Positions 1-5,280 of a stretch of 5,280 nucleotides of DNA are shown here, piece by piece. Origin of the DNA: an uncultured Rhodospirillaceae bacterium (GTDB lineage: Bacteria > Pseudomonadota > Alphaproteobacteria > RF32 > CAG-239); contig OMQE01000138.1 of NCBI GenBank assembly GCA_900313155.1, forward strand, positions 1-5,280, given 5' to 3'. The position numbers and the translations under genes were made by a program. The notes below the pieces were generated by a model. That model was not told the DNA's origin and searched no databases. It was given only the letters and a program-made list of their open reading frames with translations. Every line of letters begins with the position of its first letter. Position 1 is the first letter of the stretch.

Positions 1-1854
1 GTTTTCGCCCTGACCGGCCATAATACTGAAGCCTTCCAAGTTCATTACCGATTTTACAGCCGATTCACCTTGTGCCGCTTTCAAAATCTTTTGGTTAACG
101 GCTTTGGTACGCACATTAGATGCACCTTCCGGCAACTGAACGTTAATCATAATCACCCCTTGGTCCTCGGCTGGCAAGAATGATGTTGCCGTCACTTTTA
201 GGAAAAAGCCGATACTTAAAACCAGAATGCCTAAAATAAAGACAATAATACTGATTTTGCGCCCCAAATAGCCGATCACAATCAAATATTTGCTGGTTGC
301 ACCGGCAATAAAGCGGTTGAACCACCCCAGCGCACCGGTATGCTTTTCTTCAAACGGTCGCAAAAACGTTGCCGACAGTGCCGGTGAAAGCGTTAAAGCG
401 TTAATTGAAGAAAAGGTCACGGCAAAGCTGATGGTAATGGCAAATTGTTGATAAATTTTACCGGTAATGCCGCCCATAAAAGCAATCGGCACAAAAATAG
501 CCAGCAACACCAGTGTTGTTGCCACCACGGCCGAAGATACCTGTTCCATGGCTTTGGTTGCCGCTTCTTTCGGCGAAAGGTTCTCCGACTGCATCAAGAA
601 CAGCGAACGTTCCACCACCACAATGGCATCGTCCACCACCAAACCGATGGCAAGCACCAAACCGAATAAGGTTAAAATGTTTAAGTTAAAGCCCAGTGCC
701 TTCATTACGGCGAAAGTGGCTAAAATAGATACCGGAATGGCAATGGAAGGCACTAATGTTGCCCGCCAGTCCTGCAAAAAGATGTAGCACACAAACACCA
801 CTAAAGCAAAAGTCAAAAACAACGTGAAGAACACCTCTTCAATAGAGGCTAGAATAAAATCGGTGGTGTCCACAAAAATTTTAACTTCCAAGTCTTTCGG
901 GTAAAAACGTTGCAGTTTCGCCAGTTCGGCTTTAACAGCCTTCATGGCGTTCACGGCGTTGGCACCTGATGACTTGTTGATTAAAATGGCAACGGAAGGT
1001 CTGCCGTCCACGGTGGAATTTAACAAATAGTTTTCCGAGCCAAGCTCCACACGGGCAATGTCTTTCAAACGCACCAAACCGCCTTCTTCAGCCGTTCTGA
1101 TAATAATGTTTTCGAAATCTTTCGGGTCGTTTAAGCGTCCCTTTGTTTCAAGTGAATAAACCAAAACCTGCTTACCGTCCCCCGGTGCCGAACCGATTGA
1201 ACCCAACGACGGTTGCACGTTCTGACTGCGAATGGCGTTCTTAATTGTATCCAGCGGAATGTTCAATGCCGTTGCTTTGTCGGCATCAATCCATACACGC
1301 ATAGAGGTCGCTGACCCCATAACATTGACTTCACCAACGCCATAAGCACGGCTGAGCGCAATCTTAATGTTGTTTTCAACGTAGTTGTTCAAAAAGTTAC
1401 TGTCATAAGTTCCATTTGGCGAAGTAACCTGCAAAAACGCCAAAATGTCTGACGAGCGCCGACGCACCGTCACCCCGATATCTTGCACTTCAGTCGGCAA
1501 AGTTGCCACCACTTGCTGAATACGGTTTTGCACTTTTACTTGGTCAATATCCGGATCGGTTCCGGTCTCAAACACCACCGAAAGCTGATACGCACCGGAG
1601 TTGTAAGAATTTGACGACATATACAGCATATTTTCAATACCATTGATGGCTTTTTCAAGCGGAATACCCACATTGTTAGCCACCGTTTCGGCACTTGCCC
1701 CCGGATATGTGGTCGAAACCATAATTTCCGGTGGCGCAATTTCCGGATACATACCAATCGGCATCGTCATTACCGAAACAACACCTGCCAATGCCATCAC
1801 AATGGCGATAACCACGGCAAAACGCGGTCTGTCAATAAAAAATTTAGAAAACAT
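1..1854 (-). CDS. AcrB/MexB-like RND multidrug efflux transporter (HAE1 type), 3' part cut by window edge
   Basis: This is the inner-membrane, proton-driven pump of a tripartite efflux system, which takes substrates from the periplasm and membrane and passes them to an outer-membrane channel. The visible 618 codons start MFSKFFIDRPRFAVVIAI, the classic start of HAE1 RND pumps, with TM1 at about residues 11-30. A periplasmic porter section follows (about 31-335), including the PGASAETV segment near 51-58. TM2-TM6 lie between about 340 and 500; TM4 reads GLVLAIGLVVDDAIVVVE, with D408 and D409 matching the AcrB proton-relay aspartates D407/D408. A hydrophobic stretch near 533-552 corresponds to the helix before TM7, and FLPAEDQG (559-566) opens the second porter half. 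The window ends near the AcrB switch-loop region (GFSIMAGQGEN). Family length is about 1,030-1,050 residues, so about 40% is missing. The ATG is supported by an AGAGGA ribosome site 10 bases upstream that overlaps the adaptor stop codon; the gap between the two genes is 15 bases. The family call is very firm; the substrates cannot be read from sequence. Confidence 0.97.
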   Translation of the reverse strand, partial: MFSKFFIDRPRFAVVIAIVMALAGVVSVMTMPIGMYPEIAPPEIMVSTTYPGASAETVANNVGIPLEKAINGIENMLYMSSNSYNSGAYQLSVVFETGTDPDIDQVKVQNRIQQVVATLPTEVQDIGVTVRRRSSDILAFLQVTSPNGTYDSNFLNNYVENNIKIALSRAYGVGEVNVMGSATSMRVWIDADKATALNIPLDTIKNAIRSQNVQPSLGSIGSAPGDGKQVLVYSLETKGRLNDPKDFENIIIRTAEEGGLVRLKDIARVELGSENYLLNSTVDGRPSVAILINKSSGANAVNAMKAVKAELAKLQRFYPKDLEVKIFVDTTDFILASIEEVFFTLFLTFALVVFVCYIFLQDWRATLVPSIAIPVSILATFAVMKALGFNLNILTLFGLVLAIGLVVDDAIVVVERSLFLMQSENLSPKEAATKAMEQVSSAVVATTLVLLAIFVPIAFMGGITGKIYQQFAITISFAVTFSSINALTLSPALSATFLRPFEEKHTGALGWFNRFIAGATSKYLIVIGYLGRKISIIVFILGILVLSIGFFLKVTATSFLPAEDQGVIMINVQLPEGASNVRTKAVNQKILKAAQGESAVKSVMNLEGFSIMAGQGEN

Positions 1855-1864
1855 CTTGCGCTAA

Positions 1865-1870
1865 TCCTCT
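1865..1870 (-). promoter_or_regulatory. Ribosome binding site of the RND pump gene
   Basis: AGAGGA lies 10 bases before the pump ATG (1854) and shares its first base with the adaptor stop codon. This fixes the start and suggests that ribosomes finishing the adaptor can reload directly onto the pump gene. Confidence 0.75.
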
Positions 1871-3045
1871 TATTTATCTGCCAAAATACCAACCTTAATC
1901 GGCGAACCGTTCTGAATTTTCACGTTGCCTTGAACAATGATTTTTTCATCTTTATTCAAACCGCTTAACACCACCTGTTCAGTGCCGTTAATTGCATCTC
2001 CAAGCACCACGCGGCGTTGTTCAGCAACCCCGTGCCAGTCGTTTTCTTTGCTGGTTTCCGGATTGATTTTGGCAATATAAACATAAGCACCGTCTTTGTC
2101 ATAATTTACGGCGGTCTGCGGAATCACAACTTTGATGTCCGGCTCGTTATCCGTAATAGCTGACTGCACATAATTCCCCGGAATAAGGCGTCCGGATTTG
2201 TTAGCCACATCGGCATAAACCGTAATGGTTGCCGTGTTGGTGTTAACGGCATTGTCAATAAACTTGTTAACCACATCTTCGCTAATGGTTTCACCGGTGG
2301 CTAAGGTTATGCGCATTTTCAAGTCTTTATCGGCATAATCTTTTTGTTGCAACGATGCCACTTCTTTGTCTGTCAATGAAAAGCTGATACGTACCGGATC
2401 AACTTGCACAATGCGCGCCAACACCACACTGGAGGCCATCACATAGTTGCCCTTGGTCACCAGTGCTTTACCAATTTTACCACTGATAGGCGCTGTTACC
2501 TTGGTTTCATCTAAATCTTTCTTGGCAACGTCTAAATTGGCATGCGCTTCTTCAACCGCCGCCTTAGCCTGTAAATAGGCGCTTTCCGAAGTATCAAACG
2601 TTGCTTTTGATGCAAATTTTTCGTTGCTTAATTTCACTTGGCGATTGTAATCGCGTTCAGCTTTAACCAGATTAGCTTGAGCACTATCAAGTTTAGCTTT
2701 TGCCAGCTCATAAGCAGCCTCATATTTCACCGGATCAATTTCAAACAAAACATCACCTTCTTTAACAAGGCTACCTTCGGTGAACAATACTTTTTCCACC
2801 GTTCCGGTTACCTGCGGCAACACATTAACCTCGTTAATGGCTTCAATATACGAAATTTTATCATTAAAAGGAGCCACATCTTTCTCGTGTGTATCTTGTG
2901 CCAACACATAAACCTCACCGCCCATGCCCATCATGTTCGGCGTTGGCGACAACCGACCTTTGAGATACCACCCAACGGCCACACATAACACAAACAGCCC
3001 GATTTTTTTAGAAACGTCCAATAAGTTCGGATAGTTAATTTTCAT
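1870..3045 (-). CDS. RND efflux periplasmic adaptor (membrane fusion protein, AcrA/MexA family)
   Basis: This 391-residue adaptor bridges the inner-membrane RND pump and the outer-membrane channel. A short N-terminal hydrophobic helix (about 15-28, IGLFVLCVAVGWYL) would anchor it in the inner membrane. C21 is preceded by F-V-L, not a lipobox, so it is probably not a lipoprotein, unlike AcrA. The first lipoyl half is about 72-105 (VLPQVTGTVEKVLF, EGDVLFEIDP). A Lys/Glu/Ala-rich alpha-hairpin coiled coil spans about 106-180, and the second lipoyl half is about 181-212 (TKVTAPISGKIG). A beta-barrel (about 215-300, with RLIPGNYV at 286-293) and a membrane-proximal domain (about 300-391, VVIPQTAV to VQGNVKIQNGSPIKV) complete the standard fold. 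I chose ATG 3045 because AAGGA sits 8 bases upstream. An in-frame start at 3111 would add 22 residues lying wholly within the repressor gene and would bury the membrane anchor. The gene overlaps the repressor gene by 11 bases and is followed 15 bases later by the pump. Confidence 0.96.
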   Translation of the reverse strand: MKINYPNLLDVSKKIGLFVLCVAVGWYLKGRLSPTPNMMGMGGEVYVLAQDTHEKDVAPFNDKISYIEAINEVNVLPQVTGTVEKVLFTEGSLVKEGDVLFEIDPVKYEAAYELAKAKLDSAQANLVKAERDYNRQVKLSNEKFASKATFDTSESAYLQAKAAVEEAHANLDVAKKDLDETKVTAPISGKIGKALVTKGNYVMASSVVLARIVQVDPVRISFSLTDKEVASLQQKDYADKDLKMRITLATGETISEDVVNKFIDNAVNTNTATITVYADVANKSGRLIPGNYVQSAITDNEPDIKVVIPQTAVNYDKDGAYVYIAKINPETSKENDWHGVAEQRRVVLGDAINGTEQVVLSGLNKDEKIIVQGNVKIQNGSPIKVGILADK

Positions 3046-3670
3046 TGTTTTCTTCCTTTGTTTTGATACTATTAAAAATAAGGTTAAAACCGGTTTCAAC
3101 GGCGGTGTCAAAATCTTGGCTCAGCCGCTTGGTAAAATAACCTTCCAAAATTCCACTATACATCATACGCAATATCTCGGATATAGCCACAACGTCAACT
3201 TCAGGACGAATTTTGCCGCGTTCTTGCAGGCTTCTCAAACTTTCAAACATTAAATTGCGTCCAATATTTTGCGTTTGTTCAATAGACGGCCGCACCTTGC
3301 TTATAATGCTTTCGCTCCACTCCATTTGGCTGGTGATGAAAAACAAAAATTTTGAAAATTTTTCATCTTCCCTGATGTGCTTATTCATCAACAGCTCCAT
3401 ATCAATAATATCCTGAAAATCCAGCTCTCCGCGTTCGTTCAGAAAGTTATTGATCATCACCATGTGCCGTGAGGCAAAATCGTTAATCAGCGCCGCAACA
3501 ATATCCGGTTTGTTGCGAAAATACCAATAAACCGCACCTTTGGTCAAATTGATTCGTTTGGCAATTTCATCAAAAGTTGTTTTGGAATATCCTTTTTCAC
3601 AAAAAATATCCATAGCAGATGACAAAATTGCTCTTTTTGTCTGTTCAGCATCTTCTTTAGTTCGACGCAT
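3035..3670 (-). CDS. TetR/AcrR-family transcriptional repressor of the efflux operon
   Basis: This is a cytoplasmic, probably dimeric DNA-binding repressor of 211 residues, the usual length for the family. The N-terminal TetR domain runs from about residue 10 to 60: EQTKRAILSSAMDIFCEKGYSKTT, then the helix-turn-helix TFDEIAKRINLTKGAVYWYF (32-51), with the hallmark G-x-x-Y-x-x-F ending followed by RNKPDIVAALI. It resembles the AcrR/TtgR subgroup (compare GAIYWHFKDKSDL in AcrR). The C-terminal part (about 70-200) is the variable, all-helical ligand-binding and dimerisation domain. ATG 3670 is supported by AAGGA 7 bases upstream. The gene is first in the operon, ahead of the adaptor and pump, so autoregulation would control all three. 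Two inverted repeats in its upstream region are candidate operators. The repressor role is inferred from family and context; the ligand is unknown, though pump substrates are typical. Confidence 0.95.
   Translation of the reverse strand: MRRTKEDAEQTKRAILSSAMDIFCEKGYSKTTFDEIAKRINLTKGAVYWYFRNKPDIVAALINDFASRHMVMINNFLNERGELDFQDIIDMELLMNKHIREDEKFSKFLFFITSQMEWSESIISKVRPSIEQTQNIGRNLMFESLRSLQERGKIRPEVDVVAISEILRMMYSGILEGYFTKRLSQDFDTAVETGFNLIFNSIKTKEENNEN
3052..3059 (-). promoter_or_regulatory. Ribosome binding site of the adaptor gene, inside the 3' end of the repressor gene
   Basis: AAAGGAAG (core AAGGA, spacer 8 bases) precedes ATG 3045 while the repressor is still being translated, up to its stop at 3035-3037. 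This site decides the adaptor start and implies translational coupling between repressor and adaptor. Confidence 0.75.
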
Positions 3671-3677
3671 TATTATA

Positions 3678-3682
3678 TCCTT
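3678..3682 (-). promoter_or_regulatory. Ribosome binding site of the repressor gene
   Basis: AAGGA with a 7-base spacer before ATG 3670, in an otherwise A+T-rich leader. It supports the chosen start. Confidence 0.7.
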
Positions 3683-3688
3683 GCAAAA

Positions 3689-3714
3689 ATATTCATACTA
3701 CAACGTATGTATAT
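3689..3714. promoter_or_regulatory. Operator-like inverted repeat 1, proximal to the repressor gene
   Basis: The two arms, ATATTCATAC (3689-3698) and GTATGTATAT (3705-3714), are inverted copies with 9 of 10 pairs matching around a 6-base spacer. A second, perfect 12-base palindrome (TGTATATATACA, 3708-3719) overlaps its right arm, so the exact bound unit is uncertain. The half-site GTATGTATAT recurs exactly in the distal repeat, and is like the TACATACATT...AATGTATGTA half-sites that I recall for AcrR-type operators. It covers candidate -10 elements, as expected for repression by blocking RNA polymerase. Confidence 0.6.
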
Positions 3715-3737
3715 ATACAACTCATTTAAATATGCAA
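3692..3737 (-). promoter_or_regulatory. Candidate promoters of the repressor-adaptor-pump operon
   Basis: The best candidate is -35 TTGCAT (3737-3732) with -10 TATATA (3715-3710, spacer 16) or TATACA (3713-3708, spacer 18). It gives a leader of roughly 30 bases. A second option is TTGTAT (3720-3715) with TATGAA (3697-3692, spacer 17), which gives a leader of only about 15 bases. The A+T richness makes chance matches likely, so only the region is supported. Both options overlap the proximal inverted repeat. Confidence 0.45.
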
Positions 3738-3746
3738 CATTTTTTT

Positions 3747-3766
3747 TATACATTCCGGTATGTATA
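3747..3766. promoter_or_regulatory. Operator-like inverted repeat 2, distal, upstream of the -35 region
   Basis: Arms TATACAT (3747-3753) and ATGTATA (3760-3766) flank TCCGGT. The 20 bases form a palindrome centred on CCGG with one mismatched pair (3754/3759). Its right side reads GTATGTATAT (3758-3767), identical to the right arm of the proximal repeat. The two centres are about 55 bases apart. It is a candidate second binding site for the adjacent TetR-family repressor. Confidence 0.55.
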
Positions 3767-3770
3767 TTTA

Positions 3771-3803
3771 TAAAAGACACCAAACAAGCAAATTTTTTAG
3801 TGT
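3771..3803 (-). terminator. Probable weak intrinsic terminator after the LprI-like gene
   Basis: On the minus strand, two bases after the stop codon, ACACTAAA (3803-3796) can pair with TTTGGTGT (3784-3777): seven Watson-Crick pairs and one G-U, with an 11-base loop. CTTTTAT follows. The stem is A+T-rich and the U-tract is short, so leakage into the efflux operon is possible. Its position is right for ending the upstream unit. Confidence 0.45.
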
Positions 3804-3805
3804 TT

Positions 3806-4825
3806 TTATTGAGCCCAAGCCGGTCCGTTTGGCTGTTGAACATTTTTGCTAACAGGCTGATTTTGCTTTATATCTTCAGGCGTTAAATAGGTTTTAGTCT
3901 CAATTTTATTCTGAAGCGGGGTGATTGTTTGTCCTTCTTCCAAACCACCGTCATTTTCCGGTTCTTCAACCCAACCGCCGCCTAATTCGTCCTCAAAACC
4001 TACGTCTAGGGATGTATGAGCCATAAACAAAGCATTTTCCAACAATTCGGCGTGCTCTTTAGTTAAGAAAACAAGGCACTCATTTTGCCCAACTTTTGCC
4101 CCAATATCAGCATTATCATAGGCAAATGCCGCCAGCGAGCAAATCCGATTGCGGTAGGCAATCCAGCTGTCATACATATCGCGATAATTGCCGCTTTGCA
4201 AATCCGGTCCGTTGTTCCACTTACCGACAAACTCATCATGTAGCAGTGTATTATACAAGTTTTTTACCTTTTTGGTGTAACGTTCAAATTCTGCGCCAAG
4301 ACATTCATTTTCCGTATTTTTTTGAATTTTACGGCAGGTGTTGTATGCTTCGTCATGCTCGTCAATCTTGAATAAATCAACATCATTGCTATTTGTATTT
4401 TTATCTTTATAATTCAATAAGTTAATAACTTTATCCAAGTGCGCTTTGTGGTGTAGCGTATGATATAATGTGCATGAATATTTTTCGGTCACAATGGCCT
4501 CCACATTTTTGGCCGCCACATTCGAAAGTGAGCACAGTCTGTTACGATACGCCGTCCAACCGGCATACATATCGCGCAACATGGCAACATTTGCTTGCTG
4601 ACTGCCGTTCCACCCCAACATTTTCCTATCGCCTAAAATTTGCCGATAGTCTTGCTTAGCAGCATTGAGGGCGCGCTTTGTTTGTTCTTGCACGCACGCA
4701 TCTATGTCATTCGTAATTTTCAAACAATGCTTAAACTCTGCATCATCTTGATATTCTGGCATTTTTGCTTGTGCACAATTTAACAAACAACACCCTGTCA
4801 CTATGGTCAACCAAAATTTTTTCAT
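3806..4825 (-). CDS. Exported protein with two tandem LprI-like (DUF1311-type) four-cysteine domains
   Basis: This 339-residue protein begins with a Sec signal peptide (MKK, hydrophobic core, cleavage expected after AQA at 18-20), so it should act in the periplasm or at the surface. Domain 1 (about 30-137) and domain 2 (about 160-268) are copies with a period of about 131 residues. Cysteines fall at 34, 44, 98, 118 and at 164, 175, 229, 250, with spacings 10-54-20 and 11-54-21. Each copy has the same core, RDMY-x-x-W-x-AYRNR-x-CSL (84-100 and 215-231). The W-x-x-Y-R-x-x-C signature with flanking cysteines and a C-terminal C-x(3-5)-T-x-x-H/R element is that of the LprI/DUF1311 family. Some members are linked to lysozyme inhibition; most are uncharacterised. 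Four disulfides, two per domain, are likely. The tail (about 277-339) is acidic and Gly-rich, then Gln/Pro/Asn-rich, and probably disordered. ATG 4825 follows GAGGG with a short 4-base spacer. The biochemical role is not established. Confidence 0.8.
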   Translation of the reverse strand: MKKFWLTIVTGCCLLNCAQAKMPEYQDDAEFKHCLKITNDIDACVQEQTKRALNAAKQDYRQILGDRKMLGWNGSQQANVAMLRDMYAGWTAYRNRLCSLSNVAAKNVEAIVTEKYSCTLYHTLHHKAHLDKVINLLNYKDKNTNSNDVDLFKIDEHDEAYNTCRKIQKNTENECLGAEFERYTKKVKNLYNTLLHDEFVGKWNNGPDLQSGNYRDMYDSWIAYRNRICSLAAFAYDNADIGAKVGQNECLVFLTKEHAELLENALFMAHTSLDVGFEDELGGGWVEEPENDGGLEEGQTITPLQNKIETKTYLTPEDIKQNQPVSKNVQQPNGPAWAQ

Positions 4826-4854
4826 ACCACCCTCGCTATTTGTTTTCTTAAGAA

Positions 4855-4883
4855 AGCATAATACTTTTGAAAAGTAAATACAA
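4855..4883 (-). promoter_or_regulatory. Candidate promoter of the LprI-like gene
   Basis: TTGTAT (4883-4878) and TATGCT (4860-4855) are separated by exactly 17 bases in the short gap after the methyltransferase stop codon. The start point would fall about 20 bases before the LprI-like gene. The spacer contains the palindrome TACTTTT-G-AAAAGTA (4862-4876), which could be a regulator site. Matches to consensus are partial (3/6 and 4/6). Confidence 0.4.
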
Positions 4884-4885
4884 GA

Positions 4886-5280
4886 TTAAAGTTCTGAAAA
4901 ACCGACACCTTCTCGCAATATTTTTTGCGCCGAATATGTATATTGACCGGCATCATCATGCACCACAAACGGTGGTAAAATGCGGGCAGGGGCTTTAGAA
5001 TCTTTTTGCGCCGAAACAATAATTCGCTTGGCGTCTTGCCCTTTTTTAGAATATATCGGCAACACCGTTAAGGCACCGGTCTTACCGTGTAAAATGGCGC
5101 AAATATGCGGCAAGGCTTCGGCTCGGTTGACCATATATAAACGCCCGAAAGGTTTGAGCATTTTAAGACAGAAATTTAACCAGCCTTCCAGTCCGCCATC
5201 GTTCAAATTGTGCGCGGTCGCCTTACTCAGATTCGGTGATGGAAGGTCGCTTTGGCTATATGGCGGATTACTCACAATCA
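4886..5280 (-). CDS. TrmN6/YfiC-like tRNA1(Val) adenine-N6-methyltransferase, C-terminal half only
   Basis: The visible 130 residues begin just before the catalytic SNPPY motif (motif IV of N6-adenine methyltransferases, NPPY contacting the target base). They continue with SPNLSKATAHN, a GLEGWLNFCLKMLKPFGRLYMV stretch (helix plus Rossmann-fold strand) and VLPIYSKKGQDAKRIIVSAQK. This order fits the COG4123 family, which uses S-adenosylmethionine to methylate A37 of tRNA1(Val) in E. coli. The alphaproteobacterial homologues share the KATAH-like motif and the charged C-terminal half. The SAM-binding N-terminal half (about 110-120 residues in the usual 240-250) lies beyond the right edge. The frame stays open to the edge; the GTG at 5275 encodes the residue before SNPPY and is internal, not a start. 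The family call is good; exact tRNA specificity is inferred. Confidence 0.85.
   Translation of the reverse strand, partial: IVSNPPYSQSDLPSPNLSKATAHNLNDGGLEGWLNFCLKMLKPFGRLYMVNRAEALPHICAILHGKTGALTVLPIYSKKGQDAKRIIVSAQKDSKAPARILPPFVVHDDAGQYTYSAQKILREGVGFSEL

Noticed and set aside
445..787. Plus-strand open frames opposite the RND pump gene
   Set aside because: They are antisense to a strongly conserved transmembrane coding region (TM4-TM6), their products are low-complexity or unfamiliar, and no ribosome site or promoter supports them. The same applies to the plus-strand frames at 1643-1864, 2638-2988, 3213-3416, 3540-3773, 4096-4371 and 4468-4659.
1536..1757. Minus-strand 73-codon frame inside the pump gene
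   Set aside because: It is an out-of-frame reading of the conserved N-terminal pump sequence and is rich in Arg/Trp/Cys, as expected of a frame shadow.
3046..3111. Longer adaptor start adding 22 residues upstream of ATG 3045
   Set aside because: The extra residues lie inside the repressor gene, and they would push the N-terminal membrane anchor inwards. ATG 3045 has a good ribosome site 8 bases upstream.
3672..3677. Perfect TATAAT on the minus strand just before the repressor ATG
   Set aside because: A -10 here would start transcription inside the repressor coding region, after its ribosome site. It is more likely part of the A+T-rich spacer between ribosome site and start codon.
4774..4825. 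Lipoprotein signal in the LprI-like protein (VTG-C12 or LLN-C17)
   Set aside because: C12 would leave too short a hydrophobic core after KK, and C17 has Asn at -1, which is atypical. The AQA at 18-20 fits ordinary signal peptidase I cleavage better.
4862..4876. Palindrome after the methyltransferase stop as an intrinsic terminator
   Set aside because: The loop would be one base, the stem is A/T-only except one G-C pair, and no U-tract follows.
4822..5019. Minus-strand 65-codon frame overlapping the methyltransferase end and the following gap
   Set aside because: It lies mostly out of frame in the recognisable methyltransferase and has no family features.
5273..5275. GTG as start of a short 129-residue protein
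   Set aside because: It is the residue directly before the catalytic SNPPY motif, and the frame stays open to the window edge. The true start is outside the window.

Overview
All five genes in this window lie on the minus strand and are transcribed from right to left. The base composition is moderately A+T-rich, and the intergenic gaps are strongly so. The proteins are typical of a Gram-negative bacterium: an RND pump with its periplasmic adaptor, and a Sec-exported protein rich in paired cysteines. The methyltransferase at the right edge has the wording I associate with alphaproteobacterial members of its family (NPPY, a KATAH motif, a conserved C-terminal half). My best guess is a low-GC alphaproteobacterium, possibly host-associated. 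This is inference from protein style, not a database match.

Layout from right to left (5' to 3' of the genes). At 5280-4886 is the C-terminal half of a TrmN6/YfiC-like tRNA adenine-N6-methyltransferase, cut by the window edge. A 60-base gap with a plausible promoter follows. At 4825-3806 is an exported protein made of two tandem copies of a four-cysteine LprI-like (DUF1311-type) domain, ending in a probable weak intrinsic terminator. A very A+T-rich control region (3776-3671) carries two operator-like inverted repeats and candidate promoters. It precedes a three-gene efflux operon: a TetR/AcrR-type repressor (3670-3035), a periplasmic adaptor or membrane fusion protein (3045-1870, overlapping the repressor gene by 11 bases) and an AcrB-like RND transporter (1854-1). 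The transporter is cut by the left edge after 618 codons, about 60% of the usual length.

How the genes probably work together: the repressor is the first gene of the operon it controls. It would bind the inverted repeats in its own promoter, and a ligand, probably a pump substrate, would release it so that repressor, adaptor and pump are made together. The adaptor links the inner-membrane pump to an outer-membrane channel. No channel gene is visible here; it could lie beyond the left edge or be a TolC encoded elsewhere. The LprI-like protein and the methyltransferase look like separate transcription units with no evident functional tie to the pump.

I see no new defence system, mobile element, CRISPR array, tRNA or rRNA. 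The points most worth a second look are the paired operators, the internal duplication in the LprI-like protein, and the repressor-adaptor gene overlap.
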